From IMG/VR virus record IMGVR_UViG_3300021079_000016, positions 1 through 46,281 of that record: 46,281 nt of DNA; one strand, given 5' to 3'. The position numbers and the translations under genes are program-made. Positions 16,143 to 23,336 of this stretch are shown piece by piece (the first letter of the stretch is position 1; every line of letters starts with the position of its first letter). The notes under the pieces are model-generated. The model made no database searches. It was not told where the DNA came from and saw nothing but the letters and a program-made list of their open reading frames with translations. The DNA is from a virus.

Positions 16143-17061
16143 TACTCATCCTACCAGTACGAGTACCATGCTGACGAAAATTAGGATGAAGAATCCCATC
16201 CTTAGCCTCCTCAGCAAGCGCATCAAGATACGTCACCTTAATCTTATTAGCCTCCCGCAACTCCACAATCAAAGTAGCAAGTTCATCATCTAATGCCGCT
16301 AAGGAAGCCTTGTCCGTCGCTGTGATTCGTACTCCACGCTGTGCAAAGACTTCGATGACTTGCTTAGGGGACTGCGGGTTGAATTCCGCGCCAGCAATCT
16401 CCCCAATACGATGCTTAATCCTGTAAATCCGATCACCATACTCTTTTCTCTGTGTAGTTACATACTTCTTATCAATAGCCATACCACGCGCTTCAATGCC
16501 TAACAACGATATTGTTAATTCTTTTTCAATGTTGTACAACGGGAGCAAGTCTTCGGGCATTCGACTCCGTAATACTTCGTAAAGCCGCAGTGTGAACTCT
16601 GCATCTTTTGCTGCATAGGGAGCAAGAATCTCATGCGGGATAGGTTCATAACCTTCCTCTTTCTTAATTTTATTTTCTCTACGCCATACCTTAAGTACCT
16701 CATCCTCGTCTGTCCCTTCGTTTAGAACGGTACGGGCTAGATACTTTAGGCTAGTAGATTGTTGCTCATTAATAAGGTGAGCAATTGCTTGAGTATCTTC
16801 AAATTTATCTTTGAATACTTTTAGTGGGATACCTAGTCGGCATAGTTTTTGTATGTCGAACTTGGCGTTATGCATGATGATCTTGTCAGCCTTGTTAAGT
16901 TGATTAACCACCATCGCAACATCCCTATCCCATCTAGTACTATTACGCCTATCACATACTACTGTAGTTAACGTTCCATCTAATTCGTATGCAATACTAA
17001 TCATGAACGCATCATCATGCCAATCCACACCAGTTGTCTCTGTGTCAATGGCTAACAGCAT
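16123..17061 (-). CDS. DNA polymerase A, N-terminal (3'-5' exonuclease and thumb) part
   Basis: The 312-residue product has the proofreading motifs Exo I (AIDTET), Exo II (HNAKFDIQK) and Exo III (YAAKDAEFTL), then the thumb region and ILHPNFRQHGTRTGRMSSG, the entry to the polymerase palm. It stops four codons later, exactly where intact enzymes continue with a (P)N(L/V)QNIP segment. It starts with the TAATG overlap of the upstream gene. The rest of the enzyme is encoded at 15215-15958. Confidence 0.88.
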   Translation of the reverse strand: MLLAIDTETTGVDWHDDAFMISIAYELDGTLTTVVCDRRNSTRWDRDVAMVVNQLNKADKIIMHNAKFDIQKLCRLGIPLKVFKDKFEDTQAIAHLINEQQSTSLKYLARTVLNEGTDEDEVLKVWRRENKIKKEEGYEPIPHEILAPYAAKDAEFTLRLYEVLRSRMPEDLLPLYNIEKELTISLLGIEARGMAIDKKYVTTQRKEYGDRIYRIKHRIGEIAGAEFNPQSPKQVIEVFAQRGVRITATDKASLAALDDELATLIVELREANKIKVTYLDALAEEAKDGILHPNFRQHGTRTGRMSSGQAGV

Positions 17062-17429
17062 TAATCCATCCGATAATCTTGAGGTGCTTTACGAGTCTTG
17101 TACAAAATATCCATAATGTTACCAACACTCATACGCTCAGGTTTAATTTCAGCATCAGCGGTCCTACAACGACAGTCATCACAATCACAACCAGCCTGAG
17201 CCGGAGTATAAAACGCACCAAACTCATCACACTCATCATCAGGACTCCACGGATTATTATAACCATCAAACAAAGAATCATCACCAAGAACATCTTCAGG
17301 AAACGATGACATATCATCATAAAGAATATTATCACCCAACTCATCAAGATACATCTCTAAATTATCCAACGCAAACCTAATAGTATTAACATAAGCACCT
17401 ATAGCACTAACATGACCATACTTATTCAT
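17061..17429 (-). CDS. Acidic hypothetical protein with Cys cluster
   Basis: The 122-residue product is strongly acidic and carries GCDCDDCRC near residue 82, a compact group of four Cys (plus one Cys at about 67) that could bind a metal. The spacing does not match WhiB or a standard zinc finger. It is coupled to both neighbours by TAATG overlaps, between the polymerase exonuclease gene and the Rad52-like gene. Confidence 0.6.
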   Translation of the reverse strand: MNKYGHVSAIGAYVNTIRFALDNLEMYLDELGDNILYDDMSSFPEDVLGDDSLFDGYNNPWSPDDECDEFGAFYTPAQAGCDCDDCRCRTADAEIKPERMSVGNIMDILYKTRKAPQDYRMD

Positions 17430-18007
17430 TATAGAACCCCCAATTCATTAAAACGATTACGAATACTCTCAACACTAAGATCAGAAGAACCAAGCGTTTC
17501 CAAAATAAGATCAGTATCAGGCATAGTAGCCGGATCCAACTCGTGAATACGTTGCGTATAACCAACAGCAAGCGACTTCAACGCAACATCATTAGTAGCA
17601 GCAGCCTTCTGCAACGCAATAAAATTACGCTCAGCCTCCTGCCACAAATACAAAGCAATACCAAACTGGTGACAAGCCTTCTTCAAAGCCTCAGCCTGAG
17701 CAGACTTAACAGCAGTATCAGGATCAAAATTAATATTAGACCCAATACCCGCTCGTTTAGTAACCACACCATCAAAATCAATACTCAACGAACCCTGCAC
17801 AATAGCCAAATACTGATTCTTACCATTCTTAGTCTGCGGAGCAGCATCAGGATAAAACTGGGAATCAATAATATCCCAAGACCACGACGCACCAAGAACA
17901 CTATTAAGACGATTAATATAACCATCAATAGCAACATAATCTTGACCAGACGGATTCTTACGAACCAACGAATGATGAAAATGCTCTGTCAACTCAACGG
18001 GAATCAT
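17429..18007 (-). CDS. Rad52-family single-strand annealing protein
   Basis: The 192-residue product has the conserved core of the Rad52/Rad22-like phage recombinases: YVAIDGYINRLNSVLGASWSW near the start, a strand pair with VQGSLSIDFDG, and the AGIGSN ... DTAVKSAQAEALKKACHQFG helix (about residues 85-115). Such proteins anneal complementary strands. The gene overlaps the upstream nuclease gene by 4 bases, and a nuclease-annealase pair of this kind is the usual phage recombination module. Confidence 0.85.
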   Translation of the reverse strand: MIPVELTEHFHHSLVRKNPSGQDYVAIDGYINRLNSVLGASWSWDIIDSQFYPDAAPQTKNGKNQYLAIVQGSLSIDFDGVVTKRAGIGSNINFDPDTAVKSAQAEALKKACHQFGIALYLWQEAERNFIALQKAAATNDVALKSLAVGYTQRIHELDPATMPDTDLILETLGSSDLSVESIRNRFNELGVL

Positions 18008-18900
18008 ACCTTCTCCTTTGTTTCACCCATTATATCATACTTTTCTTCTTTTGTCAAATCAATATAACCGGGACAACGATGCAAATGCTCTTTCACAGTT
18101 TCTTCATCACCATCAATCCCATTATAATAATACCAACACCCAATATACTGTGCAGTAAATTTACTACAACCACAAGGATCATTCTCCTGACCAGCCCAAG
18201 GACAATACTGACTAGAATAATGGGGATAATACGTCAACTCCCACTTCTTCTCACGCTTAGAATTCTTCCACTTATACTCACCCATAAGAACATCAGGAAC
18301 CTTACCAAACGTATCATAATCAATAATAGCCTGCTCAACATCCAGCATACGCTTAACAATCAACTCTTTAGGGAGCGGCTCAACCTCATAAAATACAGGC
18401 TCACTCCAACGACGACGATAATCAGGACCCGTAGGAATATAAAGCATACCAATACGCATATTAGGAACAGTCACACCAAAATGATAATAAGCCGAAATCT
18501 GAAACAAATGATCAACCTTAGGACCATCTAGAAACGAAAGACTCGGACCACTAATAGTCTTATAATCAAGCAACCAATACTCGCCACTAGGAGTCTCCAA
18601 ATAAGCATCAGCGGTACCCATCCATTCAAATGCCATATCAGTACCAGTATAATAAATAGGTTGCTCAGCAATATACTCCCAACCAGCAACATCACTCATT
18701 GTCTTATGAAAAGACTCGTGAACCGCAGTACCCTGAAGAAGTGGAAAGGTATTAGCCCAAGGTTTAATACTATGAGGCTTAGAATGAAACCGCCCAACGG
18801 CAGTATGCCTATCATTAGTAAGATCACTAGAAAAATGAAGATACTCATCCATCCTAGGCTTACTAATCTCCATCTTAATGTGATCAACTAGTTCCTTCAT
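18004..18900 (-). CDS. RecB/Cas4-like PD-(D/E)xK exonuclease
   Basis: The 298-residue product has GTAVHE (about residue 58), WMGTADAYLE, then WLLDYKT, which supply the His, Asp and Asp-x-Lys residues of the RecB nuclease motif, and QISAYY after it. The C-terminal third has Cys residues (YCPWAGQENDPCGC and later Cys), as in Cas4/AddB-type nucleases with an iron-sulfur cluster; cluster binding is inference. It would produce single strands for the Rad52-like protein encoded next. Confidence 0.83.
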   Translation of the reverse strand: MKELVDHIKMEISKPRMDEYLHFSSDLTNDRHTAVGRFHSKPHSIKPWANTFPLLQGTAVHESFHKTMSDVAGWEYIAEQPIYYTGTDMAFEWMGTADAYLETPSGEYWLLDYKTISGPSLSFLDGPKVDHLFQISAYYHFGVTVPNMRIGMLYIPTGPDYRRRWSEPVFYEVEPLPKELIVKRMLDVEQAIIDYDTFGKVPDVLMGEYKWKNSKREKKWELTYYPHYSSQYCPWAGQENDPCGCSKFTAQYIGCWYYYNGIDGDEETVKEHLHRCPGYIDLTKEEKYDIMGETKEKV

Positions 18901-19081
18901 TATACTCCTCTAAAGTTTCTACAAACTTAACAAGTGTTTCACCATCAGCATCATAAACATGACCAACGACATAATTATTAATTTTTACAAATTCTAGGCT
19001 TGCGATCTGTTGACCTGAACAAAGAACAGTGCATGTAACGCCACGATCAGTATCACGAGTACCAATATCAATTAGTCCCAT
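18884..19081 (-). CDS. Hypothetical protein (65 aa)
   Basis: I place the start at the ATG at 19081, nine bases after AGGAGG, rather than at an upstream ATG that lies in the neighbouring gene. The 65-residue product starts MGLIDIGTRDTD and looks like a small beta-rich domain with an acidic end. It overlaps the RecB-like nuclease start by 17 bases and the 38-residue gene by 14 bases. No family is recognised. Confidence 0.6.
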   Translation of the reverse strand: MGLIDIGTRDTDRGVTCTVLCSGQQIASLEFVKINNYVVGHVYDADGETLVKFVETLEEYNEGTS

Positions 19082-19184
19082 TCTTTCGTGCCTCCTTAGC
19101 AGCCTGCTTCTTAGCACCACGCTCAAGACGCTTACGCATATTCTCCAACAACTTAGCCTTCTTCATACCCTTAATAGTACCCAT
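19068..19184 (-). CDS. Small, highly basic protein (38 aa)
   Basis: This 38-residue frame starts at a TAATG junction with the previous stop and ends inside the next gene. The product (MGTIKGMKKAKLLENMRKRL, then basic Ala/Lys/Arg sequence) is a predicted amphipathic, strongly basic helix. The tight overlaps on both sides and operon position support a real gene. A nucleic-acid-binding role fits the charge but is not shown. Confidence 0.6.
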   Translation of the reverse strand: MGTIKGMKKAKLLENMRKRLERGAKKQAAKEARKNGTN

Positions 19185-19411
19185 TAAACATCCTTTTTAA
19201 ATTTAATACAAGTAGCAACAAAACCAGCCTTACCACTAGCAGACGGCTGACGACGATAAGCATACACCTTATAACCAGACTCATACAACAAATCAGTAGC
19301 ATCACACAAACCATCAACCTGACCCAACTTCACACCATCAACCGCCACATTCCACTTCTCATTCTTAGAACGCTTAACAGTAGCATCAACCATATTCTTA
19401 CGCTTACTCAT
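19184..19411 (-). CDS. Hypothetical basic protein (75 aa)
   Basis: The ATG at 19411 has GAAGG five bases upstream and overlaps the preceding gene by 8 bases. The 75-residue product has a basic N-terminus and a middle with GYKVYAYRRQ. No family is recognised. Confidence 0.6.
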   Translation of the reverse strand: MSKRKNMVDATVKRSKNEKWNVAVDGVKLGQVDGLCDATDLLYESGYKVYAYRRQPSASGKAGFVATCIKFKKDV

Positions 19412-19556
19412 CCGTACCTTCAACAACTATAGTACCATCATTATGTAGAGTAATATACTGTGCTTTAAGATCATATAATTTCTCTCTCATATCAGATATA
19501 ATAATCTCTATCTCATGATCCCATTCAGGAGTATTCATATAATCCTCACTAGTCAT
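19404..19556 (-). CDS. Small acidic protein, first gene of the replication operon
   Basis: The ATG at 19556 follows GAAAGG at a good distance, and a near-consensus promoter lies about 30 bases upstream. The 50-residue product starts MTSEDYMNTPEWDHEIEIII and is acidic, probably alpha/beta. Being the first gene after the promoter, it is expressed early in this unit. No family is recognised. Confidence 0.6.
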   Translation of the reverse strand: MTSEDYMNTPEWDHEIEIIISDMREKLYDLKAQYITLHNDGTIVVEGTDE

Positions 19557-19586
19557 AACATGCCTTTCTCGTTTATCAATACCTTG

Positions 19587-19615
19587 ATTGTACCACATAA
19601 AAACCTAAAAGTCAA
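19587..19615 (-). promoter_or_regulatory. Near-consensus sigma-70 promoter for the replication operon
   Basis: On the minus strand TTGACT (19615-19610) and TACAAT (19592-19587) are separated by exactly 17 bases. Transcription would start near 19580, about 25 bases before the ATG at 19556, and read the genes down to 8128. It has one mismatch in each hexamer to the bacterial consensus, so host holoenzyme should use it. Confidence 0.85.
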
Positions 19616-19729
19616 AGAATAATCTAAAAATTAACAAACTCTTTACATATAAGCAACACTTATAAGCGATAAAAATGTGAAGTGAAAATCCCCAAGCCCC
19701 TAAAAGTAAGAATAATAAACAATAAAAAG
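19616..19729 (-). other. AT-rich spacer between tmRNA-like RNA and replication promoter
   Basis: This stretch is very AT-rich and holds no gene. On the minus strand it contains two near-identical direct repeats (GCTTATAAG and GCTTATATG) about 13 bases apart, upstream of the promoter at 19587-19615. They could be regulator sites or simply AT-rich DNA. Confidence 0.35.
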
Positions 19730-19809
19730 TGGAGGCGGCTGGAATCGAACCAGCGTCCACGATGCTTCCCGTATAGGGCGTTCACACCATGTCAAAACCC
19801 TTCGCCCCC
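19730..19809 (-). ncRNA. tmRNA-like RNA: alanine-type acceptor domain without mRNA-like domain
   Basis: The 80-nt minus-strand RNA has a 7-bp acceptor stem, GGGGGCG with CGCCTCC, with a G3-U70 wobble and A73: the identity elements read by alanyl-tRNA synthetase. The T arm is perfect, GCTGG-TTCGATT-CCAGC. In place of a D arm it has AAGGGTTTTGACA, which resembles the 5' region of bacterial tmRNA (AACGGTTTCGACT in mycobacteria), and AAGCATCGTGGAC precedes the T arm as in tmRNA 3' ends. A bulged helix (ACGCCC with GGG...CGT, loop TATAC) replaces the anticodon arm. There is no resume codon or tag frame, and CCA is not encoded. A degenerate tRNA-Ala is the alternative. Confidence 0.65.
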
Positions 19810-19815
19810 TAGAAA

Positions 19816-19836
19816 AAGCAGTTTAAAGACTTGCTC
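19816..19836 (-). repeat. Conserved 21-nt hairpin element, copy 1
   Basis: On the minus strand GAGCA and TGCTT (last pair G-T) enclose an 11-base loop ending in AAAC; CCT precedes the stem. The same design occurs at 23300-23320 and 25138-25158, where the stem sequences change in a compensating way. This copy lies just upstream of the tmRNA-like RNA, followed by a T run. Confidence 0.6.
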
Positions 19837-19847
19837 AGGTCAAAGAA

Positions 19848-19919
19848 TCATTTAGCCAACCAACCAACAATCTTAATTATAAAGAACACTATAAAGACAA
19901 GCAGAGCAAAAAACTCCAC
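19848..19919 (-). CDS. Possible 23-aa membrane peptide
   Basis: A GTG-initiated frame directly after the preceding gene encodes VEFFALLVFIVFFIIKIVGW and three more residues, a single hydrophobic helix with a basic end. The ribosome binding site is weak. The same DNA holds a perfect TATAAT on the minus strand, without a good -35, so it may instead be the promoter region of the tmRNA-like RNA. Confidence 0.3.
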   Translation of the reverse strand: MEFFALLVFIVFFIIKIVGWLAK

Positions 19920-19925
19920 TAACCA

Positions 19926-20480
19926 CTAAGCGGCAGAGCCGCGATAAGCGATCCAGACAGTAGCCTGAGTATCACGAGGAGACATACCAAACACATCAGC
20001 AAGACTATGACAAGCATCAGTAACTTCAGCACGAATCTTCTTAGACACATCACTACCATAACCAGCAGCATACGACATAATAGTATCAACAGTCACAGGC
20101 TGCGTATGACCAAGAATATTAAGATAAAAAGCACTAACCTTCTCACCCGTAACCAACTTAGAGTAATAACGATCAGTCATCACCTGAGTACCCTTACGAG
20201 CACTAGCACCAAGAATACCATAAGAGGATTGCCGCATATAATCAGGCACAAAAGAATCAGCCACAATACTATAAGTAGCATTCACATTAGTACTCCAACG
20301 CGCACGAGGAGAAGTCACAGCCATAACAGCAGCAACACGCTGAGCAGAAATACCATACTCACGAGAAACATCCTTACAATGAGCCAACGCCGCAGGATAC
20401 CAAGCCTGACCTTCAAGCGTAGCCTTCTCAATACCATACGCATCAACGATACGATAAAACTTGTTAGCAACACTAGACAT
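19926..20480 (-). CDS. Conserved actinophage-type hypothetical protein (HhH-glycosylase-like?)
   Basis: The ATG at 20480 is preceded by AAGGAG. The 184-residue product contains AAVMAVTSPRARWSTNV, then KVSAFYLNILGHTQPVTVD and TIMSYAAGYG. The pattern (helix, conserved SP-R-W, later VTVD) recalls an uncharacterised family common in actinobacteriophages. It has a faint resemblance to helix-hairpin-helix DNA glycosylases, where an Asp follows LG....VD. That relation is a guess. It overlaps the DUF3846 gene by 8 bases. Confidence 0.6.
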   Translation of the reverse strand: MSSVANKFYRIVDAYGIEKATLEGQAWYPAALAHCKDVSREYGISAQRVAAVMAVTSPRARWSTNVNATYSIVADSFVPDYMRQSSYGILGASARKGTQVMTDRYYSKLVTGEKVSAFYLNILGHTQPVTVDTIMSYAAGYGSDVSKKIRAEVTDACHSLADVFGMSPRDTQATVWIAYRGSAA

Positions 20481-20811
20481 TTGCAATCTCCTTAACATTA
20501 GCATTGAGCCACTCGGTAGTGAGCGACGTCATTTCACCTTCATCATCACAGTCCCCGACAATAAGCATATTTCCAGCGATCCAATCATCACCATAGATAG
20601 CCTTGTGTGACCAAGCAAGATTGGTAGCATACGTATTCTTAGGCAATCCTTCCAACTTACCTTCCTCATTCACATAAGCAGTAGCACCATCAAGGTACAC
20701 ACCCTCAATGTATCCGCCCACTACATCAACCATCTCATCATAAGTGATAGGCTCAGGCAAGGTATGGACAATAACATGTCCTTCATGAGAAATAACAGCA
20801 CAAGTAAACAC
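20473..20811 (-). CDS. DUF3846 family protein
   Basis: The 112-residue product fits DUF3846: VDVVGGYIEGVYLDGATAYV, then NEEGKLEGLPKN, ATNLAW, and GNMLIVGDCDDEGEMTSL. The family is frequent in phages and plasmids beside ArdC-type antirestriction genes, as here, and its function is not established. Its ATG is one base away from the end of the upstream gene. Confidence 0.82.
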   Translation of the reverse strand: MFTCAVISHEGHVIVHTLPEPITYDEMVDVVGGYIEGVYLDGATAYVNEEGKLEGLPKNTYATNLAWSHKAIYGDDWIAGNMLIVGDCDDEGEMTSLTTEWLNANVKEIANV

Positions 20812-21320
20812 TAGTTCTCCTCTACACTAAACTCAGCATCATAATGAATATTATACTCCATAGAATACCACTCAAGACCATTAGACTCAACATCATCACT
20901 AGCCATCTGTTGCGCCGTATCCTCATCAACAGCCTCAACAGAAATACACACAGTAACAGGCACAGTAATACTAACCTCATACTGTCGCACTAACATATCC
21001 TCAGGCACAGCCTCATGATACGCAAGAACATCACGAACCTTATAAGCCTCATAACTAGATGCCTCAATAGCAGCATTAAGATTCTCACGCTCAATCTCAT
21101 AATTATCTACAAAGAAATAAATAATAGCAGAAAGAATACTAGTATCCTCACGATACTTCTCCTGCAAATTACTACTCAAATTAACCTGACTTGTTAACTG
21201 GCGATTACAATCAGCATACTTAACATCAGCATCATCAAGCAAAGCCTCAAGTTCCTGCACACGCGCATCAAACATACTCACAATACTCTCCTCAGGGATA
21301 CGCTTAGACAAATAAACCAT
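20811..21320 (-). CDS. Coiled-coil hypothetical protein (169 aa)
   Basis: The ATG at 21320 is part of a TAATG junction with the upstream Cys-rich gene. Residues about 10-60 look like a coiled coil (VQELEALLDDADVKY). The C-terminal part (QYEVSITVPVTVCISVEAVD) resembles a small beta-rich domain, with an acidic tail. No family is recognised. Confidence 0.6.
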   Translation of the reverse strand: MVYLSKRIPEESIVSMFDARVQELEALLDDADVKYADCNRQLTSQVNLSSNLQEKYREDTSILSAIIYFFVDNYEIERENLNAAIEASSYEAYKVRDVLAYHEAVPEDMLVRQYEVSITVPVTVCISVEAVDEDTAQQMASDDVESNGLEWYSMEYNIHYDAEFSVEEN

Positions 21321-21475
21321 TACCAACCAACCACACGATCATAAAAATCATCATCAGTCATAAGACGATCATAAGTCTCATCACGATCATACTCCTCTTC
21401 ACGACCCAGCGAAGCAAGATACTCCTGCCCACAATCACAACAAGGACGATCCTCACAACTACATTCCGAAATCAA
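21320..21475 (-). CDS. Small Cys-rich protein (51 aa), TTG start
   Basis: The start is TTG, seven bases after GGAGG. The 51-residue product begins MISECSCEDRPCCDCGQEYL, five Cys within 13 residues (C-x-C-x4-CC-x-C), then turns acidic. Such a cluster can bind zinc; small Cys-rich proteins of this kind occur in actinophage accessory regions. It ends in the TAATG junction with the next gene. Confidence 0.55.
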   Translation of the reverse strand: MISECSCEDRPCCDCGQEYLASLGREEEYDRDETYDRLMTDDDFYDRVVGW

Positions 21476-21711
21476 CGCGGCACCTCCTCAAAAGACGCAT
21501 CATCAGTATAAGTCCACCAAGCATCAAGAAAAGCAGACTCCGTAGACTCATCCTCACAATAAGGATCAACCGAACCACGAAACTCCTCATCCATACCACG
21601 CCACCACTCACCATCATCATCACAAAACTCTTCCCACTCACGATCAAACACACTATCAATCGCAGTCAACACATGAGAATTATAATTATTAACATCACCA
21701 AAATCAAACAT
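21472..21711 (-). CDS. Very acidic, Trp-rich small protein (79 aa)
   Basis: The ATG at 21711 lies inside the end of the ArdC-like gene. The product is highly acidic and aromatic (REWEEFCDDDGEWWRGMDEE, later FLDAWWTYTDDASF). Strong negative charge is a trait of DNA-mimic inhibitors encoded by phages, and the gene follows an antirestriction gene. That function is speculative. Confidence 0.55.
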   Translation of the reverse strand: MFDFGDVNNYNSHVLTAIDSVFDREWEEFCDDDGEWWRGMDEEFRGSVDPYCEDESTESAFLDAWWTYTDDASFEEVPR

Positions 21712-22609
21712 TAGCAACCACATCCTTATCCGCATATTGATATTCACTAACCATACGACTCGCATATTGAGCCGCATTAACACTAGTAACAAGCAAACTA
21801 GGCTCCTCACGACAACGATTAGCCCAAGTCTTCAAATAAGCAGCAGACTGCGAATCATCCAAAGGAACACCAGTATTAGCACTCAAGAACGCAGAACCAA
21901 ACTCAGCAATAAGTTCCTCCTTAGCATAAGCCTCAGAGCCAAAACCATCACTCTTAATACGATCAATACGCGAAGAATGACCAGTCGAATGAATAATCTC
22001 ATGAAACAACGTATGATAATAATCCTTAACAGAAAAGAAATCATCCTTCTCAGGCATAGAAATACAATCCCTACTAGGAACATAATGAGCAGAACCACCA
22101 CCATGAGACAACACAATACTCTCACCAGAAAGCCACGCAGACGCAACTTCACCAGCAGTCTCATAATACTTATCATCAAACGAATAATTATCAGACCCAT
22201 GATCCCACGCTTCCAAACCATCAATCTGACTAGCATTAAACACATTATAATAACGCATCAACCAGAATGCACGATCATTCTCAGCATCAGCATTTTTCTT
22301 AACAATACGCTTATTAAACACAACTATCGTACTTTTCTCACCCGTACGAACCTGACCACCAACCTCTAACGCATTCTTATAAGTATAAAAACGCGGATCT
22401 CTCCAACCATTAGCCTCCGACAAACACTCCAAATACAAAGCATTAAACCCAGTATAAGGACGATTAGACACACCATTACGAACCGCATTAGGATCATTAT
22501 CCGCACGAATAAGCCACGGCCGCGACCAAGGAGCAATACCAACCTCCATCAAACTAATCAGATTCTCAGAAACCTTAGCATACAACTCATTCTTATCCAA
22601 CTTCGACAT
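21704..22609 (-). CDS. ArdC-type antirestriction protein with zincin metallopeptidase domain
   Basis: The 301-residue product has the ArdC N-terminal single-strand DNA-binding region (about residues 5-125, with APWSRPW, RPYTGFNALYL and VVFNKRIVKK). The C-terminal metallopeptidase domain follows, with HEIIHSTGH at 203-211 (HExxH plus a third ligand) and KEELIAEFGSAFL. ArdC of conjugative plasmids protects incoming DNA from type I restriction. I prefer the ATG at 22609 over one at 22615 by ribosome-site spacing. It heads a cluster with DUF3846 and small acidic proteins. Confidence 0.85.
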   Translation of the reverse strand: MSKLDKNELYAKVSENLISLMEVGIAPWSRPWLIRADNDPNAVRNGVSNRPYTGFNALYLECLSEANGWRDPRFYTYKNALEVGGQVRTGEKSTIVVFNKRIVKKNADAENDRAFWLMRYYNVFNASQIDGLEAWDHGSDNYSFDDKYYETAGEVASAWLSGESIVLSHGGGSAHYVPSRDCISMPEKDDFFSVKDYYHTLFHEIIHSTGHSSRIDRIKSDGFGSEAYAKEELIAEFGSAFLSANTGVPLDDSQSAAYLKTWANRCREEPSLLVTSVNAAQYASRMVSEYQYADKDVVANV

Positions 22610-22781
22610 AACCATACGCTCCAGTAGCAGTAGTAGTCACACGCTCAATAATACCATCAATCTCAAAAAACTCACAATAATCAGGAGAAAACTCCTGAAG
22701 CAACTCCAACGCATCACGAATAATACACAACTCGTGAATAGTAAAGTTACGAGTAATCTTATACTCAACTATCGTTTGCAC
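22593..22781 (-). CDS. Hypothetical protein (62 aa)
   Basis: A GTG start within the end of the nuclease gene follows AGGTGG at a suitable distance. The 62-residue product (IVEYKITRNFTIHELCIIRD) looks like one mixed alpha/beta domain and overlaps the ArdC-like gene. No family is recognised. Confidence 0.55.
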   Translation of the reverse strand: MQTIVEYKITRNFTIHELCIIRDALELLQEFSPDYCEFFEIDGIIERVTTTATGAYGYVEVG

Positions 22782-23242
22782 TTAGCCCACCTACCCTTCT
22801 TAGCATCAATAGCAGCATAAACAGCCTTCTTATACTTATCAATCCTAGCACCATTAGGACTAACATACATATAACGAGCAAAACCATTAGAAGCCAACCA
22901 TAAACTAACATCAACAGAACCAAACATAACATAAGCAAGATGCCTACCATACACATCCCTATTATTCTTATCATCCACAAGCGTAACACTCTTATGAAGA
23001 ATAAGACGAGTCAAAGCATCCTTAGACTCAACAGCAAAACAATCATTAGACTTAAGTTCAGGCGTATCAACACCAATCAAACGCACATGCTCACCATTAT
23101 TTAAAACAATAGTATCACCATCAATAACATAACTAACCACACTATTAGCATTAGCAACATCATTAAAACCAACAATTACAAACAACGTTGTACCTACCAA
23201 CACACACACAACCATCACAACAAGTAGCATCTTATTAAACAT
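22769..23242 (-). CDS. Staphylococcal-nuclease-like protein with N-terminal signal/anchor
   Basis: The 157-residue product has a hydrophobic N-terminal segment (about residues 5-25). A thermonuclease domain follows: YVIDGDTIVL, HVRLIGVDTPELKS, then DVYGRHLAYV and GFARYMYV, ending in GRWAKCKR. The Asp, Arg and Glu residues of the fold are in place. The leader suggests that the enzyme works in the membrane or outside, for instance on foreign or host DNA. It lies downstream of hairpin copy 2 with its own leader (GGCCGACCGGCC inverted repeat, AAGGGAG ribosome site). Confidence 0.83.
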   Translation of the reverse strand: MFNKMLLVVMVVCVLVGTTLFVIVGFNDVANANSVVSYVIDGDTIVLNNGEHVRLIGVDTPELKSNDCFAVESKDALTRLILHKSVTLVDDKNNRDVYGRHLAYVMFGSVDVSLWLASNGFARYMYVSPNGARIDKYKKAVYAAIDAKKGRWAKCKR

Positions 23243-23299
23243 TAATCCCGCTCCCTTATAAAGACATTGGCCGGTCGGCCCTAAAAAAACAAAACACCA

Positions 23300-23336
23300 G
23301 AGCAGTTTACGGTCATGCTCAGGACCACGAACCTAG
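23300..23336 (-). repeat. Conserved hairpin element, copy 2, just after a stop codon
   Basis: On the minus strand the stop of the preceding gene begins the shared block CTAGGTTCGTGGTCCTGA. GAGCA and TGCTC follow as perfect arms around an 11-base loop (TGACCGTAAAC). CC...GG extends the stem past a T-T mismatch, and a T-rich tract follows, so it may also terminate. Copy 3 shares 23 of about 26 bases in the block around the stop codon. Confidence 0.65.

Noticed and set aside
19730-19809. attP site copied from a host tmRNA gene
   Set aside because: An attachment site would hold only one end of the tmRNA. Here both ends are present and pair with each other, and no integrase gene is visible.
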